The notes beneath the pieces were generated by a model. It was not told where the DNA came from. It saw only the letters and a program-made list of their open reading frames with translations, and did not search any database. From Acanthaster planci (taxonomy: Eukaryota > Echinodermata > Asteroidea > Valvatida > Acanthasteridae), in assembly GCF_001949145.1 (NCBI RefSeq), contig NW_019091355.1:3286814-3346256 (forward strand): a DNA stretch of 59,443 nt, in the 5' to 3' direction. Shown piece after piece: positions 13,001 to 28,000 of this stretch (positions within the stretch are counted from its first letter, which is position 1; every line of letters begins with the position of its first letter). A program made the position numbers and the translations under genes.

Positions 13001-16000
13001 CTTCCCCAAAGGCCGGAAGACACCAGGAAGTCATTAGCACCAGCTCTATTACATCAAATCTATGGATGATAATCCTGAATTGCCTTGCTACACAAGGCCT
13101 TGTACTTTTTGAGGTTGGTGCTGAACCACAAGGTCTTCCCAGATATAACTGTGATTTACATTTTTGTGGTCGATGATGTTTGTTCAGTACGATTTGGGAC
13201 CATTTTGTGTATGTACTAAGTAGGGTTGAAAGGCAGAAGATTGTATTTCAGGCAAGTAAGTCATGACAGCTTCCAAAAACTGTTTACTTGATTGTCGCAA
13301 GTTATGAACAAACCAGAATGAATGTGTTCTCCAATAAATATAAGGTCAGGAATTTGGCCCTCATGGTTTACACTTTGGTAGGACATTGAAATTTCCACCT
13401 TTGCAGTTCCAATCGCAAACCAACAGAAAGGTTGGATCTTTCCAGCAAAAGACAAACCCCTCAAACCCAACAAATCAGGCAGTTGCCAGTTCAAGCTTTC
13501 TTTCAGGAGGGGCCACAACTTTCATATACCAAATTGTAGCCTGAAAATTGAACCAGAATTGTATTGACTTTGCTTTTATTGGCAACCAATGAACATCGTG
13601 GCCACAAGCTTCAATTAGATTCATTGAATTATGCAAGTTCCAGAGGTATAATGCATTACAGTTGTTGGAAGATTGCCAAAATGATCACTGAGATATAAAT
13701 GGCTCTCTGCCCTTTAAAATTAGTGGCTTGTCTGGTGCCGTGATCCATTTTGTTTGTCATTAACTTTGCTGTAGCCACAGTTGGAATTCATGGACAATTA
13801 TGAAATGCCTCTTTATGATTTGAGAAGACAAGCACAGTAGACAGGAAGTCACCTTCACAGTGGACTGACTCACAATGCCATAACGACTTCACTGGTCTGG
13901 ACAGACGGTCTGTCGGGAATGACGAGGGTGTCTGCCCGCCCAAAACATCGTCGGCAAACTTTCCATTATCAACACCATTAGACCGATGCTGGCGGACAAT
14001 TAATTAATGGCCACGACCAGTCTTCTTGCAGTTAATGGAACTTCAAGTTGTCTGTGCAGAGTTTCAAATCCAAATCAAAAGGAAAAGATCTTAATTTGAA
14101 CCCTTTTCCCTGTTTTGGGAGGGATGAAATTCGATGGTTTGCATTTCACCAAGATGTTGTTTCATTTGGATGGAAGATCTTGATGGCTGAGTTGAAAAGA
14201 AGCAAGGAATGGTGTCACTGTACAGTGGCATATCCAGGTTTTGAGTCAGTGGGGGGGGTTACTGTAAGGATTCACAGGTATCATGCATGTAGAACAGATT
14301 AACATCTGTGCACATGGCTCACCCATCTTAATCTCGTCTTGAAGGTTTTAACCAAACACAGTCTTGTCAGAAGGAAAATGTCATAAACCCTTTGGTGTTC
14401 CAGGGGAAGTTTCTTCAGACCCACATGATTTTTTTTTTCCATGTTCATTCCCGCGGGAATTCTACCCCCAAATCAAATGTGTTTCCCGCTCTGGTTTGCC
14501 GAACTTCCTGCACTGTCTAGACCATCGTTAAAGCACAGGATGGTTGGAGTTCGTGACTGGCTGGCTACTTTTCCCAGTTTCCCCCCCCCCCAATTTTTAC
14601 ATTTAGCTTTGCAGTGTCATCTCCGAAGAAGAGTAGTCAGTTTTCATCATGTAGGATGCTCTATCAACTTGCCAGTTAACACGTCAGATTTTGATGGTCA
14701 CTGGTAAACCAATTGGAAGTGGAGGAAATAGGGATGTAAATAATCAGTCGTAGGTATTTCTGCTAGTGTCCATCAGCCGCTCCCACTTTTGCTATTGTCA
14801 GGCAATTACCCTCACCTGGCCTATCCTCCCCTCAGGCTAGTTCCAAGCATGCTCTGCCATTATCCTCACTCTAGAAGGGCAGAGATTTGGGTAGAATGAC
14901 CATCGATCTAACCCTCGCTGCACTCCGGGCTGGACTCACATGTACTTAACCTCTTCATTGAATATTTTCTCCCCTTAATTTCACACTCCTTCCTTTGTTG
15001 GGCACACTCTTGTCTGATACTAAAAGTTGCAGTCTCGTTTTTTTTGTCTTAACTCGGCTTGTGAATCTGTTGTTCTTCATCCTAACTTCTTATTCTGTTG
15101 TTCAAAATCCCATGTTGTAGATTGCAGCTGTAGACCAAAGCTTAGCGTAGAACTCACGTCTGCAATCATTTCTGCCCCTACTTATTGCCGCGATATTTTT
15201 CTCTTCTCTCACAGCCTGCGAACCGTCATGTTTTTCCTGTCACTATGACAACCCCCGGTGCATCCTCTGCCCAGCCAATCAGCTCCTTCGGGACGGCAGC
15301 TGCGTGACCGAGTGTGGCGCCGGCTTCTATCAGGCCAGCAGTACTCACTGTGAAGGTGAGACACGTTTCTTTCCAAAATTGGAAACCGTGCATGTAGGCG
15401 TTCCCTGTCTGCTTGGAAATGTGCCAAGTGAAATGATTCCTCCATACAGTTCATTTTTATAACTAACAGTTTGGGCATCGAAACATTTGTGAAAGTTTTC
15501 CTTGGAAATAATCCCTCTTTTGTTGCTGCCAGCATTGAAAATTTGCTCTTCTCACAACTTGCGGGGATACCACCATTTGAAAGGGAAGATCTGCAAAATT
15601 ATGAAAATGTTTTTTTGTCCAGTATTACCCATTTTAATTTCAAGTTATTGCCATTTTAGAAGAATTGAATTGAACATTTTAGTAAAATTAGAGTGAAAAC
15701 TTCATTTAGGTTCAGATTTGTTGGTTTTGTTGTGTATTGGTTTCGGTTTCTTTTTGTAATTTTCTTTCCTGAAGTGAGACTTTTCTAACTTAAAGTAAGT
15801 ATGACACTGCAATGAAATATCCAAGGAGTTTTACAGTGCATCAAACGTAAGTTTATTTCATGCCATTTCAATCGGTCCTTTTTAATCCAGAAGTCACTTT
15901 TGCCGCGTAAGACTCATTTGAGCTCAGCAAGTTACAGGTCTGCTACTCGTAAACGTCATTGCCTGTTGTTGCATTCTTGGGAAGTCGGACCTCACAATTT

Positions 16001-19000
16001 AAACAACCCCAAGTGATACCTTTCCATTTTCCAGTTCTTAACCCTCTTTTTGCTTGCATGCAATTCTTGTCCAGCTTGCCACCACACCTGTCAGTACTGT
16101 AGGGGGCCCAGCATCTACGAGTGCATGGCCTGTGATGAGCCGTTCCACCTGCAAGACGGCCAGTGCCTCTACAACTGCTCCAATGGGTTCTTTGATAACG
16201 AGAACACCTGTACACGTGAGTATAATGAGCAACCAGCTCTACCAAAAGGAGGGCTAGGCAGTGAAAATGAGTGAGATAGGTGACAGGCTCTATCAAAATG
16301 AAGACAAAGTCAAATGGAGCTTCAGCACATTTTAGGTGACTGGCTCCATCAAAATAGCGTTTAAGCAAAGTACACAAGAATGCCAGCACACGTTAGTTTT
16401 GATAAAGTGACCAGCTTCCACAAAATGAGGAATAAGTAAAGAACAGTGTGCGGGAAGCTCCACGGCACATTGGAAATGAAAGAATCTTTGTTAGGTAAAA
16501 TAGACCTGACATCAATTTCTCAATGACTGACATTTTTGCTTAGTCCATAATTTTGCCAAGTAGTGCTTCCTACCTCATGGCTCTGGGTGAAATTGGGCCT
16601 GGTTCCGTGAACTCTGGTCCTAAGAATAGAAATCAGACAGTCTGGCTTCGAATCTCCACCCTATCTCCTTACCGTCTCCCTGTCTCTCTTTCTCTCACCC
16701 CTTCCAGCCTGCCACCCCAGCTGCCGTACCTGCCTGGGGCCGGCTGCCGATGACTGCTCGTCCTGTCGGGACGCCTCCCAAGTGGTTCAGGGCCGGCCTC
16801 CTTTCTACGACGTCATCACGGGGCCCTGCACCGCCCGCTGCCAGGAGAGCTTCTATGCGGACATCCACGGCATCTGCATACGTAAGTCCTGCCATTTCCT
16901 GGTAGACTGGCCCCCGAGCAGCCTTCCCTGTATGAGTTGACATTCCCGTGACTGACATGTCCTGTGTTATATGGAATACACCCCTGAAGGGGACATGCAC
17001 CGAATCAGAGACTCTTGGCACTGGAGAGCTCTTTAAAGAGGATTTGATTATAAATGTAGGGTACAAAAAAACCACATGACGAAGTCCCATCACAAAACAT
17101 TTGGACAGTTCCTAAAATCTGTCTGACCCACTTAGCAAAGTTCTATTTTCACCTGATCTTAATTTTCAAGTCCTCGTCAAGACCACTTTTGAAAAGACAG
17201 TTCAAAGTTTGTTACCTCCTTTTTTTTCCTCCCTGTGTTCATGTGCCTTAGTAGAATACACGTGACTCATCAGAATAAACTGCACATGCTGTGAGATCAA
17301 CAGATCAAGGACAGATAGTCTTGTGTGAATAACAGTACATTATGGCAAAGGAATAATAATAATTGAAAAAAAAAAAATCAGTTATTGATATTGTGTCATC
17401 GGACCCCTCTTTTTTTGCTAGCTTGCAACCCAACCTGCTTGACCTGCACCGGTCAGTCCATCAACAGCTGTACGTCGTGTAGGCCACCCTTACTGCTCCA
17501 AAATGGCCGATGTGAGAAACAGTGCTCGGACGGCCAGTACTCCGAAAACTCCATGTGTTTAGGTAAAGAGATGAGCGCCACAAATGATCAAGTTCACGGT
17601 TGTTGGCTGTTGATGTCCCTCTGGAAGATACTTTACCACAGTAGTCTCTCCGGACTTGGTGTATTGACCAGCCCATGAGGCATCCCTGTAGGAATGGGAT
17701 GAGTTTTGTGGGCAGCTTGTATGCTCTTAAACTTTGAGTTTGGATTTAAAAGTTCTAGAACTGGTCATCTTTAGCGAGTAGCATGTCCTTGAGAAGGATA
17801 CGTCACCACAATCACTTTCCTTTCTGTCATGGAGTAAATGGTAAACGTGAGGTTGTCTTTTTCTGTGCATTGGATTAGTTTTTATTTCATGCATTACAGG
17901 ACTGAATGGAATGTTCATCCTGACTGGAAAAAAAGGTGGTCCTGTGAGATGATTTCCCTCACAAAAAAGTTTTGACTTCCCTTGAAAGATTGAGATACAG
18001 GTCACAGTGGTCATAAAATCCACATTTTGCTTAACTGTCGATACCGCAATGTCCGTTTTGATTTTTTTTTCCCGATTCCATCCCCGTTTTTGATATTGCA
18101 GATTGCCACCCAAGTTGTCGGGTGTGTTTCGGCCCCGCCCCCAATCAGTGCCTGGCCTGTCACCAGGGCGACACGCTGCAGCTGGGTACCTGCAGTGCCG
18201 GCTGCCCGAGCTCACAGTTTGCCAACGACTTTGGTGTCTGCCAAGGTAAAGTAAAGTTGCCCCATTCTGATCAAACACATAGCAGAAGAACGGACTTGAA
18301 GATGAGCCTCCTCAACTTTCTGCTTTTGTGGTTTTGCACCTTTTTCCTTTTCATTTCTGTTCTGTCGTCGGTAGCGATTACTCCTTAGACCACACCTGTC
18401 GCTTTTTCAATATCATCAGCAGGACACCTTTAAGTCCGGTGTCGGGTGGTTGAAACATGTCCCGTTTGTACACAAAGAGTGATGCCATGAATTGTTTTTC
18501 AAGTTCGTTCTTGAAACCCCACTTGAAATGGGCAGCTCGCCCTATTATTGCAAATTCTCATCCTCCTCGAGTACTTGATACTGTTGTTGAAGAGACTTTG
18601 AAGTGCAGAGCACTTGTCTGACATAATTGCCTTCAGATATTTACACAGAAATTTGCTGCGAAGTGCTAATCACAGTACCGATCCACACTGACAATTTCGG
18701 TGTTTAAATAAAGGTTCTTAGCAGCTTCTCACCTCCGGATGCATCTTATAAATAGTAGCAGGATGCGCCGTAAGACTGTCGGGGGTCTGTCTCTACCTGA
18801 AATAAGTGTCTCAAGTTGGAAGACGTCTTTCGCCACCCCCTCCCTGTATTTTGAGTCAGCTGTTTTGACTAGACAAGATCAGTGGTCCAGCGTGCATGAC
18901 TGTGTGTGTGATTTCCGGGGGAAAAGGAATAAATGTATGCGATGCTGTGAGGATTAGTGTAAATTACTGAGCAGGCTCCGCCAAAACAAGGATTGAACGA

Positions 19001-22000
19001 GGAAATTCAAGATGAAATTCAGTTGTGTTCTGTGGGAAATGGGTGTTGGCTTTATAACATTTTACCCAAGATTTTCAGTGTGGACAAAGTGAATGTATGC
19101 ACCGACAGTAAGCAGAAAGGAGTAGAGTCCTTGATTCATTTGTTAACGCGATCCCAATAGTACATGATTAACGCGGTAATTTCCTCAGATTTGATGAGGT
19201 CCTTGTCACCGCTTACGCTGAATCACATCGTTTCCTGAAATTTCACATCTGCTTTACATTCGGCTGGCACTGCCCAAGCGAAATGTTATCATCATGGGGT
19301 TTGTCAGATCTGATTAAAAAAACAAAAACCTCTCGGACAAATCACAAGGCCGCTTGAACGATCCTGGGATCTGAGAGTAGACAGATTTCTTGGAAGATTA
19401 ATGCAAGGATGAAGTCCAGACATTGAGATTAAGTGTGGAGTCATTTTTCCAGAAAGTGTAACAACTTTCCCCAATCGGGAAGTCACTGTCGGAGCATTAA
19501 AAGATAGCTGACATCACCGCCGATTTCTCTCTGCTCTGAGGATGTAGGAGATAAAGACTTAATCTTGCAATATTTGTTTTGCATTAAGAACATATCTTTT
19601 GGAGAGTTCTCAGCCGGAATATACCACTAAACACGTGTGTATTTGACAAAGGGCCGACAGGTCAAGTCAGAATTGCCTCGACTGGCATTTAAACATGCTA
19701 ATTCCTCATTAGCTTTATACGCACATGAAAATCTGAGAAGTATGCATTGAACGTGGCTGTTGTACAGGGCAAGTGTCGCTCCATGGGGGTGTTGAAAATT
19801 TGTGACCCGCTTTGCAAAAAAGGTTATTAAGTTGCGCAGTGCCAAAACATGTAATGGCCTGTTCTGTTTCGAGAGGGCAAAATTTCTTCAAAAATGTGAT
19901 TTTGTGGTTTTTCCTTTAATAGCTTCTATGATATTTATATTTTCAGAATTTGTGACTACAAACATGGATACTGATGAATAAAGATGAAAAATTGATCATT
20001 CAGTAGGAAATTGTTCATAGCATTGTGTTTCAGAGTGCTACACTTTCTGAGCTTTTTCTCAAAAAGTACTTTTATTAAATCCGAAAATGTGGCTATACAA
20101 GTGTCTCTGTATTTCTGAAATGCAGTGCACTACAGGGATCATTCATATATCAAATTGTAGCTTTCGATGGACAGAATCGGGCCACATCAAAGCCTCATAA
20201 CCTGAATCTGGCGACTTATCACCCATTTTGCTAGAGCCGGTCACATATGAGGTTGCAGGGTCAGAAATACCGTGCAAATACTATTCAAATGACTTGTGAA
20301 CCAGCGTCTGTGGCGTTTGGCCGTATGGCAAAAGTTCAAGTTGGCAGCTGTGTCTTGCCCCTTTCAGAAGTCCAAATTTTGGGCCGAAAATAAGACTTGG
20401 CAAGTGGTTAAACCTTCCTCCTTCAGTGTCTCCATTTTCTCGTCGCCTTTCTTTCAGATTGCGACTCGGCCTGCGGCACCTGCTTTGCCGCCGGGGAGGG
20501 GTTGGAGAGCAGCACGTGCACAGAGTGCGCGGACACCGGCGTCTACCCCTTGGGGGACACCTGCGTGTCCGAGTGCGGCATCGGCCACTTCCTGGAGGCC
20601 GGGACCAACATGTGCAAAGGTTGGTCACAAGTTACGCGTCAGGGAACGAGGTCCACTTGGCAGTGAAATGTAGGAAATTGTCACTCTGCAAAAATCAGGT
20701 TACCAGCCAAGACGTAATGCATTATGTATTGGTTGTTAGCAATATTCTGCTGATCTGTGCTCATTAGGTGTGTGTGCTGTGTACTGAACTTAAAAGAGTT
20801 CATTAAGTGAGCTTGGGTCCTGATGTAGAACATTGTGGTCAGGCAAGGAACTTTATCACCAGTGCACTGGGTTCCTTGCTTTGAAATGAGATATGTCAAA
20901 AAATGTCTTGTCTGGCTTGAAATTTCTTCCTGCATTCTGACTCCCTGTTGCATGCCTGAGAAATGTTAGGAAGATTTCACTGAAGAAATTCTAGAGATTT
21001 GATATTGTATCCCTGGCATCATTGGATATTCACTTGGTTGGAAGATTTCTGTTGCTCACACCAGAGTGCCTGGTTGCCTGTGGGCTATTCTTTGAGTCAA
21101 CACTGAACAGATTGCGTGCTGAAAAGTTTCAAATATGATGATTTTTCCATGCCACCACAGAGATTGACCTTAAGTATTTCCCAAACTTGTTTATTTTTAA
21201 AAATCTTCTGCATCCAACGTTTTGCGCTGAAAAATATTCAAACTTTGAAATTGTTCTTATCTAGAAATGTTAAAGGGCATATATCAAAATCCAGTTTTGA
21301 CCACATGAAATGGCTGAGAAGGCAACATCACAAAGAGTCTATGAAAAGTGTTCACATTCAAACCAATCTAATCTTTGGACACGTGTTATCTGTCATCCAC
21401 AGCGTGTCACATATCTTGTCGCACCTGTGACGGTCCGAGTGTCTTTGACTGCTCCACCTGCTACTCTGGCATCGTCCTGACACACAACGGCCTGTGCTCG
21501 TCCAAGTGCTACGGCGGTTACTACGACGACGGTGGGGTCTGTAAAGGTGAGAGCCAGCTCTCTCTTCCTTCTAAGGGTTGCTGGTTGTTACAATGTCGCT
21601 CATGGAACAATTGGCAAAAACGCCTTGATTATTGAATGTTACTTGACACAAAGTTGACAATCTTTGCTATGTAAGAAATTGCCTCTTTACACAGAAATAC
21701 AGGCAGAGTAGTATTTCCCTGGCCGCATGTGTGTGTACTTAACTCACTCATTAATGTGGACGTTGGTGTTTACTTTTCAAACCTTGAAAGCTGTAGAGTA
21801 CCGAAGTAACTACATTAGGCGTACAACTGTGCGCAAAAGGCATTAGTGTGCGAACCAGGGCGTAAACCAGCACACGCGCATACTCCCATTCGTTTCCACT
21901 ACACTTCCTGGTTCAAAACTACATCGCACTTTGGAAGACCAGAGAATGTTTTTTCCCATAATCTCCCAGGCTTTGTTGATGACTGCCCGCCCGTCTTTCT

Positions 22001-25000
22001 CGCCTTTTTGTTTTTTAGCCTGCCAGGCCAACTGTCTAGAGTGCGAGAGTCCCTATGAGTGCCTGGTGTGCCGCAACCCAAACGACGTGCTGCAGTTCGG
22101 GGAGTGCTCGCCGTACTGCGCCGATCAGTACTACCTGGACCCCGTCACCCGACTCTGTCAAGGTGGGTACCAGCTGTTACCATTGCCAGTGTGGCATGGA
22201 CTCGGGGGAAAGATCGGCGATCTTTCAAAAGGGGATAGATTGGCTGAGTGCTTAAAGTCCACTTTTTCTGTTGAGGTTTTGTAGCAAAATACAGAGTTCC
22301 AAGGCTTGTAAGTTGTATAACATTATTTCAAGAAAAAAATGTTGTTTTTCCAGTGCAGTAGCATTTATGGTAGCCAATCCTGTTTTGTTTGCAACCGTTC
22401 CAGAGTGCGACTGGAGTTGCAACGCCTGCAGCGGCCCCACGGCCAGAGACTGTACTCTGTGCATGGAGAACCTGATGCTGAAGGATGGAGCCTGTGTCTC
22501 TGCCTGCAACGAAGGCTACTATGTGTTTCTTGGGGAGTGTAGAGGTCAGGGTTCAAAGTTCATTCACAGGATAGTCCAGAATCACTTTGAACTAGAAAGA
22601 AGTGTTGCCTTGTAAATTTCTGTTAACGTTCTTTCGGGATACCGTGCAATTGTTCCCGATGAAAATGAGACTTAGCTTCTCTTACATGACTGTGTTACGC
22701 TGGGTGTGTACGGCTCAGCAGTAATCTCTGTTCAGCCACATCCCATGTTACCTTTGGATGAAGAAAGGTCATCCGTATTGTCAATTAATCAAACACCTCC
22801 ATGCGGTCCTATCTTAATCAGAATGCGGTGAGGACTGCAAGACTTGCAGTAGTCCAGGGGTCTGCACCTCCTGTCAGCCCCCGCGGCTCCTCCTGGGAGA
22901 TCAGTGTGTCACTCACTGCGGCGTGAGTTACTACAGCGACTACGGCCGACACGTCTGCCGAGGTAAAGTTGCCCAGGTCACTAATCAAGATGAAAAGTTC
23001 TGTAAAGCAATAGTTGCTCATTGTGAAGTTTGTAGGAACCGGCAATACTTGTCACCCAGTTAATGGTCATTTTCACCCGAGTTACGTATCCAAACGAAAG
23101 AGCTGACTTATCCATCTTTCTATTTGCAAACTGATTCAAGATTACTGAAAAGAAAGGGGCATAAAGGCTGCATCCAAGTCTGTTGTCTAGAGCTAGGTCC
23201 AGGACTTCACTCTATTGAAAAATATGCAGAGACGCGTAGACTATAGACCTAGCCGTAGCTCTGGAAGCCCGTTTCAGACATGGCTTATAACTCATTTTCT
23301 AGGAGCCAGTCCCATTTTGTTCCGTTTCTGTTCATTCTTTGGCTCTTTCCTGTTTCTTGATAAGCAAAGACACCTCAAGGCCCGACACGTTGGATTACCT
23401 TTTCTTTGCTGCCCCTCCCCCCCCCCACAGCTTGCCCATGGAACTGTCTGGAGTGTAGCACCCCAGACCAGTGCACCAACTGCGCCTCGGGTTCCTTCCT
23501 CCTCAGGGGCAGCTGCGAGGCTGACTGCCCCTCCGGTTACTTCACCAACCCGCAACTGAACATCTGCGAAGGTAAAGAAGATCAAAGACCCGTTTGCCCG
23601 TCCCTTTTTTCGTGCTGCCTGTTCACATATATACTGACTTGCTAAATGCAATTGGCATTCACTTTAGTTTCAACTCAGTCCTTGAACATTTTCAAGGTTC
23701 ACTCTGTTAATTTGTAATTACCGGTTTTGCCCTTACACTGACTATGTTCATAACACGGTATAGTCAGTATTTATGTGAGAGCTTCTTAAAAAGTTCCACA
23801 AGCTCACTCGGATGAGACTCAAACCCACAATCTCTTGCTTACTAGTGCAGACATCTTAACCACTCGACCACCGAGCTTGCCGGGGTTGACTGGTTGGTCT
23901 GAGCTCGTGAGGGCAGAGGTTATTAAACCCCAGCCATTTGTGCCTGATGTGGCAACATCAGGCTAGTGTACTCCCCAGGGAGCTGAGGTGGTTTCAGGAA
24001 TGCTCAGATGTTGTGAGCCCAGTGTACAGGGATAATGATAGTATATCAGCACTTTTGAATTACGGATGCTGTTAGATACTGCGAACCTTATAAAAGCTTT
24101 GATATTATTATTCTAAGTGTGCGGGATTAGTTGCCATTTGACCAAGCTTTTGTTCCTTAATTGCAGCTAATCTTTACCCGCCAACGCTTTTTGTCAACGG
24201 CACCTTGAACAGCGAGATAGGAGGGACCACCGTCCTGGATACATCTTTCATCACAGCCTACGACCCAGACACTGCCTCTAAGGACTTGACCTTTGTCCTG
24301 ATCAGCCCACCCACCAATGGTGAGCTGATCAAGATCCAGCGGGGCGTGGATGCCACGCTGGCCGCCGGTGACTACTTCACCTTCCCCGAGCTGGATCAGG
24401 GCAGTGTGCGCTTCGTCCATGACCGTCGCCAGCAGCTGACGGGGTTCTTCACCCTGAAGGTCGGTGACCGACAGTTCCAGTCTCCCCCCGAGGACATCGG
24501 CATCGTCGTCTTGTCCCCATTGGCCCCATATGTCACCCGCAACCAGCCGCTGGTCGTGGAGGAAGGAGAGATGGGCAGGATTGCCTCAGACGCCAATCTG
24601 CACATCCGCGACGAGGACAACCCAGAGATGGTGACCATCACGGCCATTGAGGGGCCGCGGCACGGCCGGCTGATCAAGTTGCCGGACAGGAGCCGTGCCA
24701 AGACATTCACGATCAATGACCTCGTGGCCGGGAACATCCGCTATGTCCACGACGGAAGCGAGACCCAGTACGATGCCATCGCCTTCCAAGTAACAGACGG
24801 CCACAATGTGATCAATGTATTGTTCTACATCCAGATTAATCCGAATGTAAGTGTACCAACCAGAGAACCTCTCTCAACCCCCATTCTATTGATGGATTGG
24901 GATCCCACTTCGAGGGCGCTGAATTTTATTCCCAAGGAAGCCATTTTAATTCTATTCATTGAATCTATTTTATAAATTATTAACTGTTGAATAGAACGAT

Positions 25001-28000
25001 ATTTGGCCTGGGAATTTTAGTTTATTCGTTCATGGATGCTATCAAGTTCCCAAAAGGAAGAGTTCGCCTTGCTTTCAATTTCAGTAATGGCTGATTCATG
25101 CATAAGGGTCCATTAAGGTCATAACCTGTTGGACTGGGCTTGGTCTCGTGAGTTTTCCTCGGAATGAACTTGCTCGTGGGAGTGAAAGGAGTGCAGGTGT
25201 CATCAGGTCATTTGTAATCAAAGAGGAAATGGACGATAAATTTCACCTCGTGATAATTGGTATTTGTTTACTGTTTATTTGTGTTCCGTTCAGGACAACA
25301 AAGGGCCCATCCTGATCAACAACGTCCTGATGCGGGTCCGGGAGGGGGACCTTATTCCCATCACGTCCGATCACCTGAAGGCCTTCGACGTCGACTCACC
25401 CAACAACGAGCTGATGTTTACCCTCACCCCACCCAAGGGCAACCCGCGCAGTGGTAAGCTGGAGCCACTCATTCTGGACTTGCTGAAATGCTGCTAGACA
25501 CAGCCCGTTGTTTAAAGAGCACCTTCAAGGAAAACATGTTTTCGCTGATTTGATCCGTTCAAATAAATATATAAGCATCCAAATCGAACCCAGTGTCAAT
25601 TGTCTTCAGAGCTCAACTATAACAAGCTTAAAAGGTTTTTTTTTCTGTTCATGCCAAGATGCAAATTCTGAACGTTGATTGCTTCATTCGGAGAAAACAT
25701 AGAAAACGAGAGGAACTAGTTCGTAGGGATAAACCCTTTGAATGTTAAACAATGGCTACAAACAATAGCTACATGCAAAATCAGAGAAAACATGTTTTCC
25801 TCAGAGGTGCCCTTTAATTTTGTGCCTGAGATTCATGTCTGCAGAAATTGAGCGTCATTTTTGATGGATCAGATGTAATTTCATAGGAATAGAGAAATGT
25901 TTACACGTAGCTGTCCCCCTATTTTGTTGAGTGTTTTCTGACATTGAGATTGCCCAGCAGTTCATTCAGGATTTTGCGTTTCTGACGAGATCTCATACAT
26001 TAGATTTCATGACTTCCAGTTTCATATTTGAGGACAGCTGTTTGATGAATTGAAAACAAAAATAGACTGGAGCCCCTTTAGCCTAAACTTGGGTTAAGTT
26101 TGTGCCCCGCCCAAATAAGGTTGTATCTAATCAACCCTTTTGACCTTTTTTTTTTTTTAATCAGGTGACATTGTGATGGTCTTGCCCATTCCGGACGCGG
26201 GGGTGCCCTCAGGTTGGGAGGATATGCAGAATGGTTACATGATGCAACTTCTGGTCCGATTCGCCCAGGAAGACATCAACCAAGGCAGGGTCTACTACCG
26301 TCACTCTGGGGGCGAGGTCACCAGCGACTACTTCATGTTCGAGGTCAGTGTTTTGATCGGGTTTTCCCAACAGGGCCCGCGTTTGACTAAACTTGTCAGC
26401 AAGAAGTTTGCTTCTAGCCATTTTGAAAAAAAATCTTGATTTTGGGCGTATTGATGAGCCCTGGTTCACTTGTACCTAGGCTGTAGAGCGCCCTCTACTG
26501 TCTCTGCAAAGAGCAATTAGTCCACTCTCATTACTTGGATGTAATCACTTTGTCAGTCACTCACTTATTGTTTGTCTCTCTGCTTGTTTCTGAGCGCAGG
26601 TTGCGGACACAGCCCACAATGTTCTCAGTGACCAAGCCTTCAACATAGAGGTGCTCCCCAACAACGACGAACCGCCCCGGTTGGTGGCTGGCATTGTTGA
26701 ACCACTGCTAATGCGGGTTAGTATGGCATCGTTGCATCATCAGTAGTCAGTAATCACAAATCAATAATCAGTAATCATTGATCAGCAATGAGTGGTCAGT
26801 GTTATCAGTTTGCAATAAAGCTGGCGTCCTCGTTGTGTGTATCAGAAAAGATGACCAATCAGCGATTATTTGTCAGTAACCATTAATCAATGATCTGTAA
26901 TGAATTTGAAATGATATTGATATTCTTCCTTAATGTGCACATGGGACTTACCCCCGATTGCGTAATCATCACATTTAGCACTCCCAATTCTGAAACCAGA
27001 TAATTAATTTAGTTTTCAAAGTGTAGAATACGTTATTTTCTATGCCTGCTTTCCAGTGCATTTCGCAAGCTTGCCTGAAGTTTTGCGAAGCGACCTTGTC
27101 CATTTCACTCACAGAGCCGTGGGTCTTCAAGGATGTGGCAAATGGTTTCTTCCCCTCCCCTTACGGAAAAAACACTTGAATATTTTGATCATCTCTGTCC
27201 AGTAGAAAGAGAATTTCATTTTGATTCGATTTTGGTTTGTTCCCAGGTCTTTGAGGGTGAAATCACGCCGATCACCAACACCCATCTGGCGTACACAGAC
27301 GTGGACAGCCCAGACCCAGACCTGGTCTATAACATCACTACCCCGCTTCAGGTCAGCTGTCTACCCATTCGCCAAATTAATTTTTTGATTGTGTTTTTGA
27401 ACAACTGCTATTGTTTTGATGTGTGCGTTTTGAGCTAACTGAGTTTCCCTGCACCAAGCATTTGAAGTGATAATATTTGTAAGGTTACTTTTCTGATCGG
27501 CAACAAACTCATCTCAGATCATCTGATGCAGTTTTTTAAAAGTACTTGATGTCGTGTGCTTTGTTATACAGATTGGTCAGGGCAGTATTGAGTATGTGGA
27601 TCGGCCCTTCCAGCCCACGGATTTGTTCACGCAAGCCGACATCAACGCCCAGAAGATCATCTACCGTCCTCCCAACATCGACCTGGGACAGGAGCCATTA
27701 TCCTTTAAGTTCTTCTTCACAGGTGAGTCATTGCTGATGCTGAGAAAGTTTATTCAATTATGGACCTTTAACATGGGGCAGCCATCTTGCTTTTTTACCA
27801 CTCAAAGCCATGTAACCAAACTGAGGCTGGAAGGAAAGATAGTCTGTTCCCTTTCATCAGTATGTGAAGTTGTATAACTTTTGTCAGTGGGTCTACAGGG
27901 AGTAAGACAAACACTGCAGCATCATGATAAATGTCTATAGTGTGCATTCTTGAGATGAAAGATGTCAGCTGATGCAACATAGATAACAACTGTAGGAGAA

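Noticed and set aside
16553-16753. Alternative upstream start in the frame overlapping exon 14
   Set aside because: The frame differs from the FU6 frame; splice acceptor and cysteine pattern fix exon 14 at 16708.
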